Part shown: in pieces, positions 52,102 through 60,706 of the stretch
Position numbering within the stretch: the stretch's first letter is position 1
Layout of the letters: each line of letters starts with the position of its first letter
Source: Sporocytophaga sp.
GTDB taxonomy: Bacteria > Bacteroidota > Bacteroidia > Cytophagales > Cytophagaceae
Assembly: GCF_017745095.1 (NCBI RefSeq)
Contig: NZ_JAGHZZ010000009.1
Coordinates: 62,001-126,000, forward strand
Direction: 5' to 3'
Length of the DNA: 64,000 bases
Translations under genes and position numbers: made by a program
The notes under the pieces: generated by a model
Database searches by the model: none
The model's input: the letters and a program-made list of their open reading frames with translations, nothing else
Told to the model about the DNA's origin: nothing

Positions 52102-54711
52102 TTACTTCTTATAATGTTCCTCAAAGAAATTAAGGTAACTTTCAAGTTTTTTGGATCTGTTGAACAGGGAAAAATTCTCCTCTGTTATTACAAATAAGTC
52201 ATATTTTAGGTTCTTGGTTTCGGATTGAAAAGGTTGAAAATTTTTAATTTGGGTGTAATATATCATTCCTCCTGATTTATCCGCAAGGGTTTTTATACTT
52301 ATTAAATTAAGAGTGTCATTTAATTGGACAACTTCAGTCTGAATTTCTCCTGGTTTATAATGTTCACCATTGTATTTGGTCAGAGCATTGACAATTTTGG
52401 CAGGTTTTAAATTTTTGCCATGAACTGCCACAATAAACATATGAGGTTTATCTTTTATATCAGTTTTATATTTAACCTGATCTTCGTTTAAAGATTTTCC
52501 ACCTGCAGAAGCTAGTTTTATATATTCCTCCGTTGAAGCCAGAAGCTCCTTTGCTTTGGGAAGCAGTACACTTTCTTTCTGATTTGCAATAAACTCTTCC
52601 AGTTTTCCTTTGTAAATCAGGGCATTTTTCGTCTGTCCAACGATTAAAATTTCAAGCAGTTGTAATTTGTCTTCTATATCATTTTCCTTATATGCGATCC
52701 TAATAGCTTTGATTGCTGAATCGGCATCGAAGAACCTTTCAGCTTTATATAGATTGTATGCATCTCGATACAATCCGTTGATATGTTGGCTGGTTTCCCT
52801 TGTTTCAGCCATATAATTAGGGTTGCGAATCAATTTGGAATATATGGAATTGGGAAACTCGTCATGCAACATAGATGCAAAGGTTTCAAACTTAGGATCT
52901 GGCTTTTCTTTATAGAGGAGATACAGAAAATATAAAATTTCAGATTTAAGTTTAGACGTCGGGAATCTTGCTAGATGTTTCTCAAATGATTTTATAGCAT
53001 TTCCTTTTTCATCAAGTTTCTGATCATAAATTTTCCCTACATTATACAATGCATTTTCCACTTTAAGGGATGATTCAGCCTTTGCTTCATCTGAAAAAGG
53101 GATTTCTTTGTAATATTTTGTCTTATCTACTTTCGCTTCTTTTTCCTGTTTTTCTTTTGATTCAAGTGCAACAGCTGCAGAATCTACGGCTTGATTTTCT
53201 TTTTCATCTATATTGTCCTGTGCAGCTTCTTTCGTGGATCGCCTCCAGTTGTCTTCAAGTTTCCTTTGTCCCCAGCGTTTCACGAATTCTGTTTTTCCAC
53301 GTGTTATGGATGCTTCATTATAATAGTGCCAGGAACTTTCTCCGCCTCCAGTGGTTGAGCCAGCTCCATTGTTATTATTGTTGGATGCATTTTTTGCCGC
53401 AAGAGCCTTTTCTCTTGCCTCTGCTTTCTTCAAATCTTCTTTCTCTTTATCGATTACTTTATCTATATGCTTGGCAAGGGTAATGCTGTCCATTGAAGCA
53501 AGTCTAAGGAGACTGTCTTCTTTTTGGATAATTCTTAATTGGGTAACAAACTCCTGAAGAACTTCCTGACGAGCAGCAATAAGTCTATAGCGTTTGTCCT
53601 TTTTATCCATTAAAGCTATAGTGCTGTCATAATATAATTTGGATGTCTCAAAATCTTGTAATTTTTCGTAGTGAATTTCGGCAAGCATCAGATAGGAAGA
53701 AGCCTTTTGATAATTATTCCCAGTACTTGCAGCTACTGATTTTTGCAGGTATTCGATGGTGCCAGGAAGATGCCCCTGTTTAAACTCAAACTTGGCCATC
53801 TCATAATAGATTTTGTCTTTATATTCCTGATTTTTTAGATCCTTAAGTAGCTTTTTGAAATATTTTTCAATTCTTTTTTTGTCACTGGATTTTGAAAGAT
53901 TTGTTACCTGTGCCATATAAAGCCTTGTATAGAAGGAAAGCTCATATGGAGGGTTGTGTTTTAGAACTGCCTTATAGTTTTTATAAGACTCTTTATCGTT
54001 ATTCTGTAATTGATGTATTTGTCCTATTATAAAATGTACTCTGGATTTAACATCTTTTTTCTTTATGAGGGGTCTGGCAGTTTCAAGGTCTTTAAGGGCT
54101 TCTTTATACCTTTCCTGCATTATAAAATACTGAGCTCTTGTGAGGAGATATTCCCTTTGATTTGAAGAGTTCATTTTTTCCTTTTTAAGGAAGTAATTTA
54201 CACTATTTACATAATCAAAATTTGGAGCAGTCAGAAACAGTCTCATAAGGTGAATAATGGCCTCATGTCTTGCATCGATATCTTTACTCTTTGAATTGAC
54301 ATATTTGTAAGTCTCTATTGCCTGTGGCCATTCTCCTTTATAAAATTTTACCTTTCCTACCAGAATATAGCTGTCATCAACCCATTTGCTGTTTTTGTGT
54401 TTTTGAATAGGCAAAGAAGCCTTTTTAAAAATATCTTCAAGAAGTTGATGTTGAGCTTTCAGTTTGTTGGTATCCGGCAATGCAAGAACATGAATAACTT
54501 TGTTATAGTCATCAAGCCTTGCCTCTTCGATTTTTTTATCTACCTGCTTCATCCGCTCTCTGGCAAGAAAATAAGCATTGTCGCGAGCAGTAAGGTTATG
54601 ATAGCCTTTGCTCACAAAGGAATTACTTTCAGGAGAGCAAGAAAAGGCTATAAAACCGGCAAGCAGGCAAAATATTTTGATATGAATTGAATTCGTTTCC
54701 AAAAAAATCAA
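52102..54711 (-). CDS. sprE: SprE/PorW, T9SS TPR lipoprotein
   Basis: SprE/PorW is an outer-membrane-anchored lipoprotein required for type IX secretion, reported to link the GldK/GldN ring to the translocon. This 869-residue protein has a lipoprotein signal with Cys25 (FIAFSC), followed by the family opening KGYHNLTARDNAYFLARERM. Many TPR-like helical pairs fill the protein (about 90-400 and 540-740), interrupted by a Lys/Glu/Ala- and Asn/Gly-rich linker near 425-470. The C-terminal domain (about 760-869) begins HMFIVAVHGKNLKPAK-like. The length agrees with the Flavobacterium protein. It is only about 4 kb from gldN. Confidence 0.92.
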   Translation of the reverse strand: MIFLETNSIHIKIFCLLAGFIAFSCSPESNSFVSKGYHNLTARDNAYFLARERMKQVDKKIEEARLDDYNKVIHVLALPDTNKLKAQHQLLEDIFKKASLPIQKHKNSKWVDDSYILVGKVKFYKGEWPQAIETYKYVNSKSKDIDARHEAIIHLMRLFLTAPNFDYVNSVNYFLKKEKMNSSNQREYLLTRAQYFIMQERYKEALKDLETARPLIKKKDVKSRVHFIIGQIHQLQNNDKESYKNYKAVLKHNPPYELSFYTRLYMAQVTNLSKSSDKKRIEKYFKKLLKDLKNQEYKDKIYYEMAKFEFKQGHLPGTIEYLQKSVAASTGNNYQKASSYLMLAEIHYEKLQDFETSKLYYDSTIALMDKKDKRYRLIAARQEVLQEFVTQLRIIQKEDSLLRLASMDSITLAKHIDKVIDKEKEDLKKAEAREKALAAKNASNNNNNGAGSTTGGGESSWHYYNEASITRGKTEFVKRWGQRKLEDNWRRSTKEAAQDNIDEKENQAVDSAAVALESKEKQEKEAKVDKTKYYKEIPFSDEAKAESSLKVENALYNVGKIYDQKLDEKGNAIKSFEKHLARFPTSKLKSEILYFLYLLYKEKPDPKFETFASMLHDEFPNSIYSKLIRNPNYMAETRETSQHINGLYRDAYNLYKAERFFDADSAIKAIRIAYKENDIEDKLQLLEILIVGQTKNALIYKGKLEEFIANQKESVLLPKAKELLASTEEYIKLASAGGKSLNEDQVKYKTDIKDKPHMFIVAVHGKNLKPAKIVNALTKYNGEHYKPGEIQTEVVQLNDTLNLISIKTLADKSGGMIYYTQIKNFQPFQSETKNLKYDLFVITEENFSLFNRSKKLESYLNFFEEHYKK

Positions 54712-54787
54712 ATTGTTTAATTTATATAAATTCGAATAAAATAATTATAATGTAAGCTCGTAATAATAATAATTCTGTATTATAATT

Positions 54788-55639
54788 TTGAAACATAGAA
54801 AAACACTTTCTCACTGGTTAACGAACAGATTTCTGCTAATTATCAGAAATGAAGAAAATTTTGCAGAAAAACGAACAATTAGTTTCACTTATGCGAAATT
54901 AATTGTTTTCTGCTCAATTTTTTTAATTCTGGTTTTTTCCCTGTGCTTTTATTTAAGTACAACATTATTAGCTGCTTTTTTTGACCCTACCCATAAGCAA
55001 ATTGTATTAAATAAAAAGATAATTGCACTTTCTGCTAAAGTTGATAGCCTGACAACTGAGATGGAGCAAAAAGCTGCTTTTACCGCCCTTGTTCAAAGGG
55101 TAATTTCAGGAAAGGATGAAGAATTAAAATCCGAATCATCCACGCAAGTAAAAGCTGTCAAAGTCAATGAAGTTACCCAGCTGTCAACGGTAGATTCACT
55201 TTTCAGGAAAGAATTTGAGAAAAAAGAATCGAATGTTTTTTCTGTAAAAAATGTTTCTTTGGGAAAATTATCCAACTTAATTCTTTTTAATCCCGTTTCG
55301 GGATTAGTAAAGTCTAAGTATAATGCTGGAAAACAGTCGTATGAAGTCGGCTTACTTGTTAAGCAAGGGGAATCTGTCAAGGCTGTGGCAGACGGAACAG
55401 TCATTTTTGCCGGGTGGACGGATAAGAATGAAAATGTGGTGATCTTGCAACATGAAGATAATCTCATGACTGTTTATAAAAAAAATTCAGTAGTTTTAAA
55501 GAAAGACGGAGATACGGTAAAAGCTGGAGAGGTTTTGGGGGTAGTGAGTGATCCTCAGGATGGTGGAAATCCTAATTTCTATTTTGAGCTTTGGTATAAG
55601 GGAAAGCCGGTAAATCCGGAAAATTTCATAATATTTTAA
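54788..55639 (+). CDS. M23-like (LytM) protein lacking zinc ligands
   Basis: This is a 283-residue inner-membrane protein with a cytoplasmic N-terminus (about 1-38), one helix (about 39-62), a periplasmic coiled coil (about 70-100) and a C-terminal LytM/M23 domain (about 170-283: VKAVADGTVIFAGW, VVILQHEDNLMTVYKK, GDTVKAGEVLGVV). The two zinc motifs of active M23 peptidases, HxxxD and HxH, are absent: the positions read SYEVGLL and NFYFELW. It is therefore probably an activator or scaffold rather than a hydrolase, as in EnvC/NlpD-type proteins. TTG 54788 is the only start that keeps the helix. It precedes the bactofilin gene by 10 bp. Confidence 0.9.
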   Translation: MKHRKTLSHWLTNRFLLIIRNEENFAEKRTISFTYAKLIVFCSIFLILVFSLCFYLSTTLLAAFFDPTHKQIVLNKKIIALSAKVDSLTTEMEQKAAFTALVQRVISGKDEELKSESSTQVKAVKVNEVTQLSTVDSLFRKEFEKKESNVFSVKNVSLGKLSNLILFNPVSGLVKSKYNAGKQSYEVGLLVKQGESVKAVADGTVIFAGWTDKNENVVILQHEDNLMTVYKKNSVVLKKDGDTVKAGEVLGVVSDPQDGGNPNFYFELWYKGKPVNPENFIIF

Positions 55640-55649
55640 CTAATTTGCT

Positions 55650-56075
55650 ATGTTTCAGAATAAAAAAGAAAAAAAAGAATTGGAAGAGCTGACCAATTCA
55701 AGCACGATTGTCGCAAAAGGGACAGTTCTTGAGGGAAATATTGAAACCTTCGGGAACATAAGGATAGAAGGTAAGGTAATTGGAAATATCAAGAGTAAAT
55801 CCAAGGTAGTATTGAGCGAATCTTGTGTTGTGGAAGGAAATATACTTGCACATACAGCGGAAGTTTCAGGAGAGGTGAAAGGTACGATTGAAATTTCGGA
55901 TGTGGTTGTGATGAAAGCTACAGCACTGATTAATGGTGATCTTATTACTAATAAAATGGTAATGGAATCCGGAGCTACTTTTAACGGACAGTGTAAAATG
56001 GGTGCTACTATAAAAGAAATTCAAATTGGAGAAGGAGAACGAATCAAACCAATCAAACAAGAAAAAACCGCTTGA
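55650..56075 (+). CDS. Bactofilin (polymer-forming cytoskeletal protein)
   Basis: Bactofilins polymerise without nucleotide into filaments that place cell-wall enzymes. The 141-residue protein has a charged N-terminus (KKEKKELEEL) and a beta-helical core of repeats with hydrophobic/Gly periodicity (TIVAKGTVLEGNIETFGNIRIEGKVIGNI, VVEGNILAHTAEVSGEVKGTI). The pair with an M23 gene is the classical bactofilin arrangement (Caulobacter, Helicobacter CcmA/Csd1). The last 50 bp overlap the atpZ-like gene in another frame. Confidence 0.94.
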   Translation: MFQNKKEKKELEELTNSSTIVAKGTVLEGNIETFGNIRIEGKVIGNIKSKSKVVLSESCVVEGNILAHTAEVSGEVKGTIEISDVVVMKATALINGDLITNKMVMESGATFNGQCKMGATIKEIQIGEGERIKPIKQEKTA

Positions 56076-56256
56076 GGGTTATGCTAAATATTCCAGCCTG
56101 GTGATCCAGATGATTGCAACAATGTGTCTTGGAGCCTGGGCCGGAATAAAACTAGATGAGCATTTTCATGTTAAAAGTCAGTTATTTACGATTTTTTTAA
56201 CTATATTTTCAGTAATTGCAGCAATTTACTTGGTAATACGGGGGCTTATGAAATAA
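56026..56256 (+). CDS. atpZ: AtpZ/AtpI-like F-ATPase accessory protein
   Basis: This 76-residue protein has two membrane helices (about 24-43 and 49-72) with the AtpZ-type sequence AGIKLDEHFHVKSQLFTIFL between and around them. AtpZ/AtpI proteins help c-ring assembly or Mg2+ handling. It begins with TTG at 56026, inside the end of the bactofilin gene; the next Met lies within the first helix, so an upstream start is required. The polar N-terminus (KENESNQSNKKKPLEG) is typical. It lies in the right place just before atpB. Confidence 0.85.
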   Translation: MEKENESNQSNKKKPLEGYAKYSSLVIQMIATMCLGAWAGIKLDEHFHVKSQLFTIFLTIFSVIAAIYLVIRGLMK

Positions 56257-56266
56257 CTTTGCCCCT

Positions 56267-56650
56267 GTGAAAAAATTCCTAATTTGTTTTATTACCATTT
56301 CTTTAATAATAGTTTGCTTAACTAAAATTAAAGACCCTTTATTGGTGCATCCATTTATCTGGTATAACCAGGTATTTTTCTTTTCTATTTTTTTTATATC
56401 CAATAGGATTTTTTCAATAGGAGCGTTAAACGGCGATAATAAAATTCATATTTTCTATCTTGTTTCCCTTACCGTAAGATTCCTTTTATCAGTGGCTTAT
56501 GTGGCCGTTGGTCTACTCAATACCGATTTTCATCCAGTCGTTTTCGCTTTAAACTTTTTTGTTTTGTATTTGTGTTATACGTGGTTTGAAATTTATTCCT
56601 TATTAAGTAACTTGCGGGCCGATTTTAAAAACAATGAAAAATCTGAGTAA
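56267..56650 (+). CDS. Small membrane protein of the ATP synthase operon
   Basis: This 127-residue protein has four membrane helices (about 3-20, 32-50, 62-85 and 90-112) and a charged tail (RADFKNNEKSE). It starts with GTG at 56267. No family name is certain; its position between atpZ and atpB is where other bacteria carry atpI, so an AtpI-like assembly role is possible, but the sequence is not obviously AtpI. The last 17 bp overlap the start of atpB, so translation is coupled. Confidence 0.75.
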   Translation: MKKFLICFITISLIIVCLTKIKDPLLVHPFIWYNQVFFFSIFFISNRIFSIGALNGDNKIHIFYLVSLTVRFLLSVAYVAVGLLNTDFHPVVFALNFFVLYLCYTWFEIYSLLSNLRADFKNNEKSE

Positions 56651-57659
56651 AATATTCCTTATTGCATTTCTCTTCATCACTTTGATAAAGGGTGCTGCAT
56701 ATGCTAACGGACACGCAGAATCCGGTGAAGAAAAGAAATTTAGCCCTGGCGACCTGATTATGCACCATATCCTAGATGCGCATGAATGGGAATTTGCTCA
56801 TGGGCTTGTTCTACCCCTTCCCGTTATTATTTATTCTGAAAAAGGTTTAGACGTATTTTCATCTTCTCATTTATACCATAGTCCTGACAGAACTTATAAC
56901 GGATATCGCCTAAATGAGAATGATAAAATTGAGGCAGTAGATAAAAGCAGAACAATCTATGATATTTCTATTACGAAGAATGTTGCTTCAATGTTTATTA
57001 GTGTTGCAATACTTGTATTAATTTTCATAGGAATAGCGAAGTCTTATGGTAAAACGAAAGGTAAGGCCCCTAAAGGTATTCAGTCTTTCTTTGAGCCAAT
57101 AATAATGTATATCAGAGATGATATAGGTAAAGGAACTATCGGTCCAAAATACGAGCGCTTTATGCCATATCTTTTAACTGTATTTTTCTTTATATGGTTC
57201 AACAACCTTTTGGGTCTGTTTCCTGGAGGAGCTAACCTTACAGGTAATATAGCAGTTACATTTATTCTTGCATTGCTTACCTTTTTGGTAACTACATTAA
57301 GTGCAAATGGCAATTATTGGAAACACATATTGTGGACTCCAGGCGTGCCACTTCCATTAAGAATTATTATTCTTCCTATAGAGATCGTTGGTATGTTTAC
57401 AAAGCCATTCTCTCTTATGGTCCGACTTTTCGCAAACATCACAGCAGGTCACATCATTATATTGAGCTTTTTAAGCTTGATCTTTATGTTTGAGAGCTTT
57501 GCTGTTGGATTTGCAAGTACAGCATTTGCAGTATTCATGTCTTTGCTTGAGTTATTTGTAGCTTTGCTACAAGCATATGTATTTACTCTTCTTTCAGCTA
57601 TGTACTTTGCTTCTGCTGTAGAAGAGCACCATGATCACGATTATGATCACGGTCATTAA
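56634..57659 (+). CDS. atpB: ATP synthase F0 subunit a
   Basis: Subunit a carries the two proton half-channels of F0. The 341-residue protein is the long Bacteroidetes form with a signal-like N-terminus (IAFLFITLIKGAAYA) and a His/Glu-rich extracytoplasmic part (about 24-115). The conserved helix with the essential Arg is present in PFSLMVRLFANITAGHI, and the C-terminus is His/Asp-rich (EEHHDHDYDHGH). It overlaps the preceding gene by 17 bp. atpE follows after 67 bp. Confidence 0.96.
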   Translation: MKNLSKIFLIAFLFITLIKGAAYANGHAESGEEKKFSPGDLIMHHILDAHEWEFAHGLVLPLPVIIYSEKGLDVFSSSHLYHSPDRTYNGYRLNENDKIEAVDKSRTIYDISITKNVASMFISVAILVLIFIGIAKSYGKTKGKAPKGIQSFFEPIIMYIRDDIGKGTIGPKYERFMPYLLTVFFFIWFNNLLGLFPGGANLTGNIAVTFILALLTFLVTTLSANGNYWKHILWTPGVPLPLRIIILPIEIVGMFTKPFSLMVRLFANITAGHIIILSFLSLIFMFESFAVGFASTAFAVFMSLLELFVALLQAYVFTLLSAMYFASAVEEHHDHDYDHGH

Positions 57660-57672
57660 GATTCAAGCCTAG

Positions 57673-57978
<306 letters not shown>

Positions 57979-57983
57979 AAACT

Positions 57984-58023
57984 AAACTCCTGAATACAGA
58001 CATTAGGTCTGATTCAGGAGTTT
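57984..58023 (+). terminator. Hairpin between atpE and atpF, probable partial terminator or processing site
   Basis: AAACTCCTGAAT (57984-57995) pairs perfectly with ATTCAGGAGTTT (58012-58023), and CAGAC/GTCTG (57997-58001/58007-58011) extends the stem inward. The following TTTGAATTTT is only a weak U-tract. It would reduce read-through or stabilise the atpE end of the message, raising c relative to b, delta, alpha and gamma. Confidence 0.75.
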
Positions 58024-58070
58024 GAATTTTATAGTTAAACAAAAGAGGGAAATTTCTTAAAACAACATAT

Positions 58071-58562
58071 ATGTTAGTCCAACCTGATTTCGGTTTGTTA
58101 TTTTGGCAAACAGTAACATTCCTAATATTATTATTTATCCTGGGAAAATTTGCGTGGAAGCCAATTCTTGGTGCCCTTAAAGAGCGTGAGGCAGATATTG
58201 AAGAAGCTTTATCAGCTGCTGAAAACGCTAAGGAGGAAATGAAAAGATTGCATGCTGCAAATGAGAAATTGCTTCAGGATGCAAGAATTGAAAGAGAAAA
58301 AATATTAAAAGAGGCAAGTGCTGTAGCTAATTCAATTATCACAGAGGCGAAAGATAAAGCGACTGCAGAAAGTAACAGAATTGTTGAGAATGCAAGAATC
58401 GCTATCAATAATGAGAAGCTTTCGGCATTAACAGAAGTTAAAAACCAAGCAGCTACACTTGCTATTGACATTGCAGAGAAACTTCTTAGAAAAGAGCTTT
58501 CTGATTCTAAAGCACAAAAGGAACTAGTTTCAGAATATTTGAAAGAAGCTAAATTTAACTAA
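58071..58562 (+). CDS. atpF: ATP synthase F0 subunit b
   Basis: Subunit b is the peripheral stalk. This 163-residue protein has one N-terminal membrane helix (about 8-28, LLFWQTVTFLILLFILGKF) and a long charged coiled-coil domain rich in Ala, Glu and Lys (KEREADIEEALSAAENAKEE). The size and order match. It starts 92 bp after atpE, beyond the hairpin, and ends 1 bp before atpH. Confidence 0.96.
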   Translation: MLVQPDFGLLFWQTVTFLILLFILGKFAWKPILGALKEREADIEEALSAAENAKEEMKRLHAANEKLLQDARIEREKILKEASAVANSIITEAKDKATAESNRIVENARIAINNEKLSALTEVKNQAATLAIDIAEKLLRKELSDSKAQKELVSEYLKEAKFN

Positions 58563-58563
58563 G

Positions 58564-59124
58564 ATGCACGAGTCAAGAATAGCGGCGCCATATGCAAAAT
58601 CTCTTCTTGAGCTCGCTCAGGAAAAGGGAGTGCTGGAAGAGGTGCAAAAAGATATGGCAGGTTTTGCAAAAATCTGTAATGAGAATAAGCAACTGGTAAG
58701 GGTTTTAAAAAATCCGGTTTTAAAACATGAAAAGAAATTGTCAATTCTGACAACGCTTTTCAAAGGAAAAGTTAATCCTGTTACTTTTTCTATATTTCAA
58801 ATATTGACAAGAAAGAATAGAGAGGCATATTTATATGATATCGCTGTTGAATTCGGAAATCAATACAGAAGATTCAAAGGGATAGAAAAGGCCGTTCTTA
58901 CTACTGCAGCACCAATTACAGAAGAGCAAAGAGCTGCTTTTGTTAAGATGGTAGAAACTGCCAAAACTAAAAAAGTTGAGCTTGAAGAGCATATTGACGA
59001 ATCAATTATGGGAGGATTTGTGCTGAATATAGGAGGAGATAAACAAGTTGATCAGTCTATCAAAACCAAGCTAATACAGTTAAAAAGTAAATTCAAAGAT
59101 AATCCATTTATTTCTAAATATTAA
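58564..59124 (+). CDS. atpH: ATP synthase F1 subunit delta
   Basis: Delta (OSCP) connects the b stalk to the top of the alpha3beta3 head. The 186-residue protein has the six-helix N-terminal domain beginning [18 protein letters not shown] and the C-terminal segment [19 protein letters not shown], which is the delta signature. It starts 1 bp after atpF stops and ends 2 bp before atpA, a tightly coupled cluster. Confidence 0.96.
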   Translation: MHESRIAAPYAKSLLELAQEKGVLEEVQKDMAGFAKICNENKQLVRVLKNPVLKHEKKLSILTTLFKGKVNPVTFSIFQILTRKNREAYLYDIAVEFGNQYRRFKGIEKAVLTTAAPITEEQRAAFVKMVETAKTKKVELEEHIDESIMGGFVLNIGGDKQVDQSIKTKLIQLKSKFKDNPFISKY

Positions 59125-59126
59125 TC

Positions 59127-60704
59127 ATGGAAGTAAGACCAGACGAGGTTTCTGCGATATTAAGAGAGCAGTTATCAAACTTCAGAACTGAAGCTGAGTT
59201 AGAAGAAGTAGGCACCGTTCTTCAGGTAGGTGACGGGGTAGCACGTATATACGGGCTGTCAAAAGCTCAATCCGGAGAGCTTCTTGAGTTTCAAAACGGA
59301 TTAAGAGCATTGGTATTGAACCTTGAAGAAGACAATGTAGGAGCTGTATTATTAGGTGACTATAGTGATATTAAAGAAGGTGATACTGTAAAACGTACAA
59401 AGCAGATTGCTTACGTTAAAGTAGGTAATGGTCTTGTTGGCCGTGTTATTGATACACTTGGAAATCCAATAGATGGTAAAGGACCTGTAACTGGCGATTT
59501 GTATGATATGCCATTGGAAAGAAAAGCTCCAGGGGTTATTTTCAGACAGCCTGTAAATGAGCCTTTACAAACTGGTATCAAAGCGATCGACTCTATGATA
59601 CCTATTGGTAGAGGGCAAAGAGAACTTATCATTGGTGACAGACAAACTGGAAAAACAGCTGTTGCAATCGATACTATCCTAAACCAAAAAGAATACTATG
59701 ACAAAGGTCAGCCTGTATTCTGTATATATGTTGCAGTTGGTCAAAAAGCAAGTACTGTTGCCCAGGTTGTTGCTGCTCTTGAAAAAGGCGGAGCTATGGC
59801 TTACACAGTAGTTGTATCGGCATCTGCTGCTGATCCTGCTCCAATGCAATTCTTTGCCCCATTTACTGGCGCTGCAGTTGGTGAATTCTTCAGAGATACA
59901 GGAAGACCTGCTCTTGTTGTTTATGATGATCTTTCTAAGCAAGCAGTTGCTTATAGAGAAGTATCTCTACTTCTAAGAAGACCTCCAGGACGTGAAGCTT
60001 ATCCAGGTGACGTATTCTATCTACATAGCCGTTTGTTGGAAAGAGCTGCTAAAATCATTGCATCGGATGATATAGCTAAAAATATGAACGACCTTCCAGA
60101 TTCACTTAAAGGAATCGTTAAAGGAGGAGGATCATTGACTGCATTGCCTATCATCGAAACTCAAGCTGGCGACGTTTCTGCTTATATCCCTACAAACGTA
60201 ATTTCTATTACAGATGGTCAGATATTCCTTGAAACTAACTTGTTCAACTCAGGTGTGCGTCCTGCGATCAACGTTGGTATTTCTGTATCAAGGGTAGGAG
60301 GTTCTGCTCAGATTAAATCAATGAAAAAAGTAGCTGGTACTTTAAAACTTGACCAGGCGCAATTCAGAGAACTTGAAGCATTTGCTAAATTCGGTTCTGA
60401 TCTTGATGCAGCTACTAAATTGATTATCGAGAGAGGTAGAAGAAACCTTGAAATTTTAAAGCAAGCTCAATATTCTCCTGTGGCTGTTGAATTGCAGGTT
60501 GCGATTATCTATGTTTCTTCTAACGGTTACATTGATAACGTTCCTGTAAAAGAAGTTAAGGCTTTTGAAAATGAGTTTTCTAAATTCCTGAAAGTTTCTC
60601 ATAAAGATACTCTTGACGCTATCCGCTCAGGTAAAATTGATGATTCAGTAACTGAAGTTTTAAAGAAGGTCGCAAAAGATCTTGCGAAGCAATATAATAA
60701 TTAA
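59127..60704 (+). CDS. atpA: ATP synthase F1 subunit alpha
   Basis: This is the non-catalytic nucleotide-binding subunit. The 525-residue protein has the beta-barrel N domain, Walker [10 protein letters not shown] near 172, the family segment [23 protein letters not shown] near 291-313, and the [13 protein letters not shown] segment near 331. The arrangement atpF-H-A-G is standard. Codon choice suggests high expression. Confidence 0.98.
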   Translation: MEVRPDEVSAILREQLSNFRTEAELEEVGTVLQVGDGVARIYGLSKAQSGELLEFQNGLRALVLNLEEDNVGAVLLGDYSDIKEGDTVKRTKQIAYVKVGNGLVGRVIDTLGNPIDGKGPVTGDLYDMPLERKAPGVIFRQPVNEPLQTGIKAIDSMIPIGRGQRELIIGDRQTGKTAVAIDTILNQKEYYDKGQPVFCIYVAVGQKASTVAQVVAALEKGGAMAYTVVVSASAADPAPMQFFAPFTGAAVGEFFRDTGRPALVVYDDLSKQAVAYREVSLLLRRPPGREAYPGDVFYLHSRLLERAAKIIASDDIAKNMNDLPDSLKGIVKGGGSLTALPIIETQAGDVSAYIPTNVISITDGQIFLETNLFNSGVRPAINVGISVSRVGGSAQIKSMKKVAGTLKLDQAQFRELEAFAKFGSDLDAATKLIIERGRRNLEILKQAQYSPVAVELQVAIIYVSSNGYIDNVPVKEVKAFENEFSKFLKVSHKDTLDAIRSGKIDDSVTEVLKKVAKDLAKQYNN

Positions 60705-60706
60705 TT

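Noticed and set aside
53070-53483. Plus-strand frame of 137 codons inside sprE
   Set aside because: It is a Leu/Phe-rich shadow opposite the Lys/Glu-rich linker of SprE; no domain pattern.
54783-54790. TAATTTTG as -7 promoter element of the M23 gene
   Set aside because: It matches TAnnTTTG but overlaps the TTG start codon, so a transcript from it would lack the start. No later start keeps the membrane helix.
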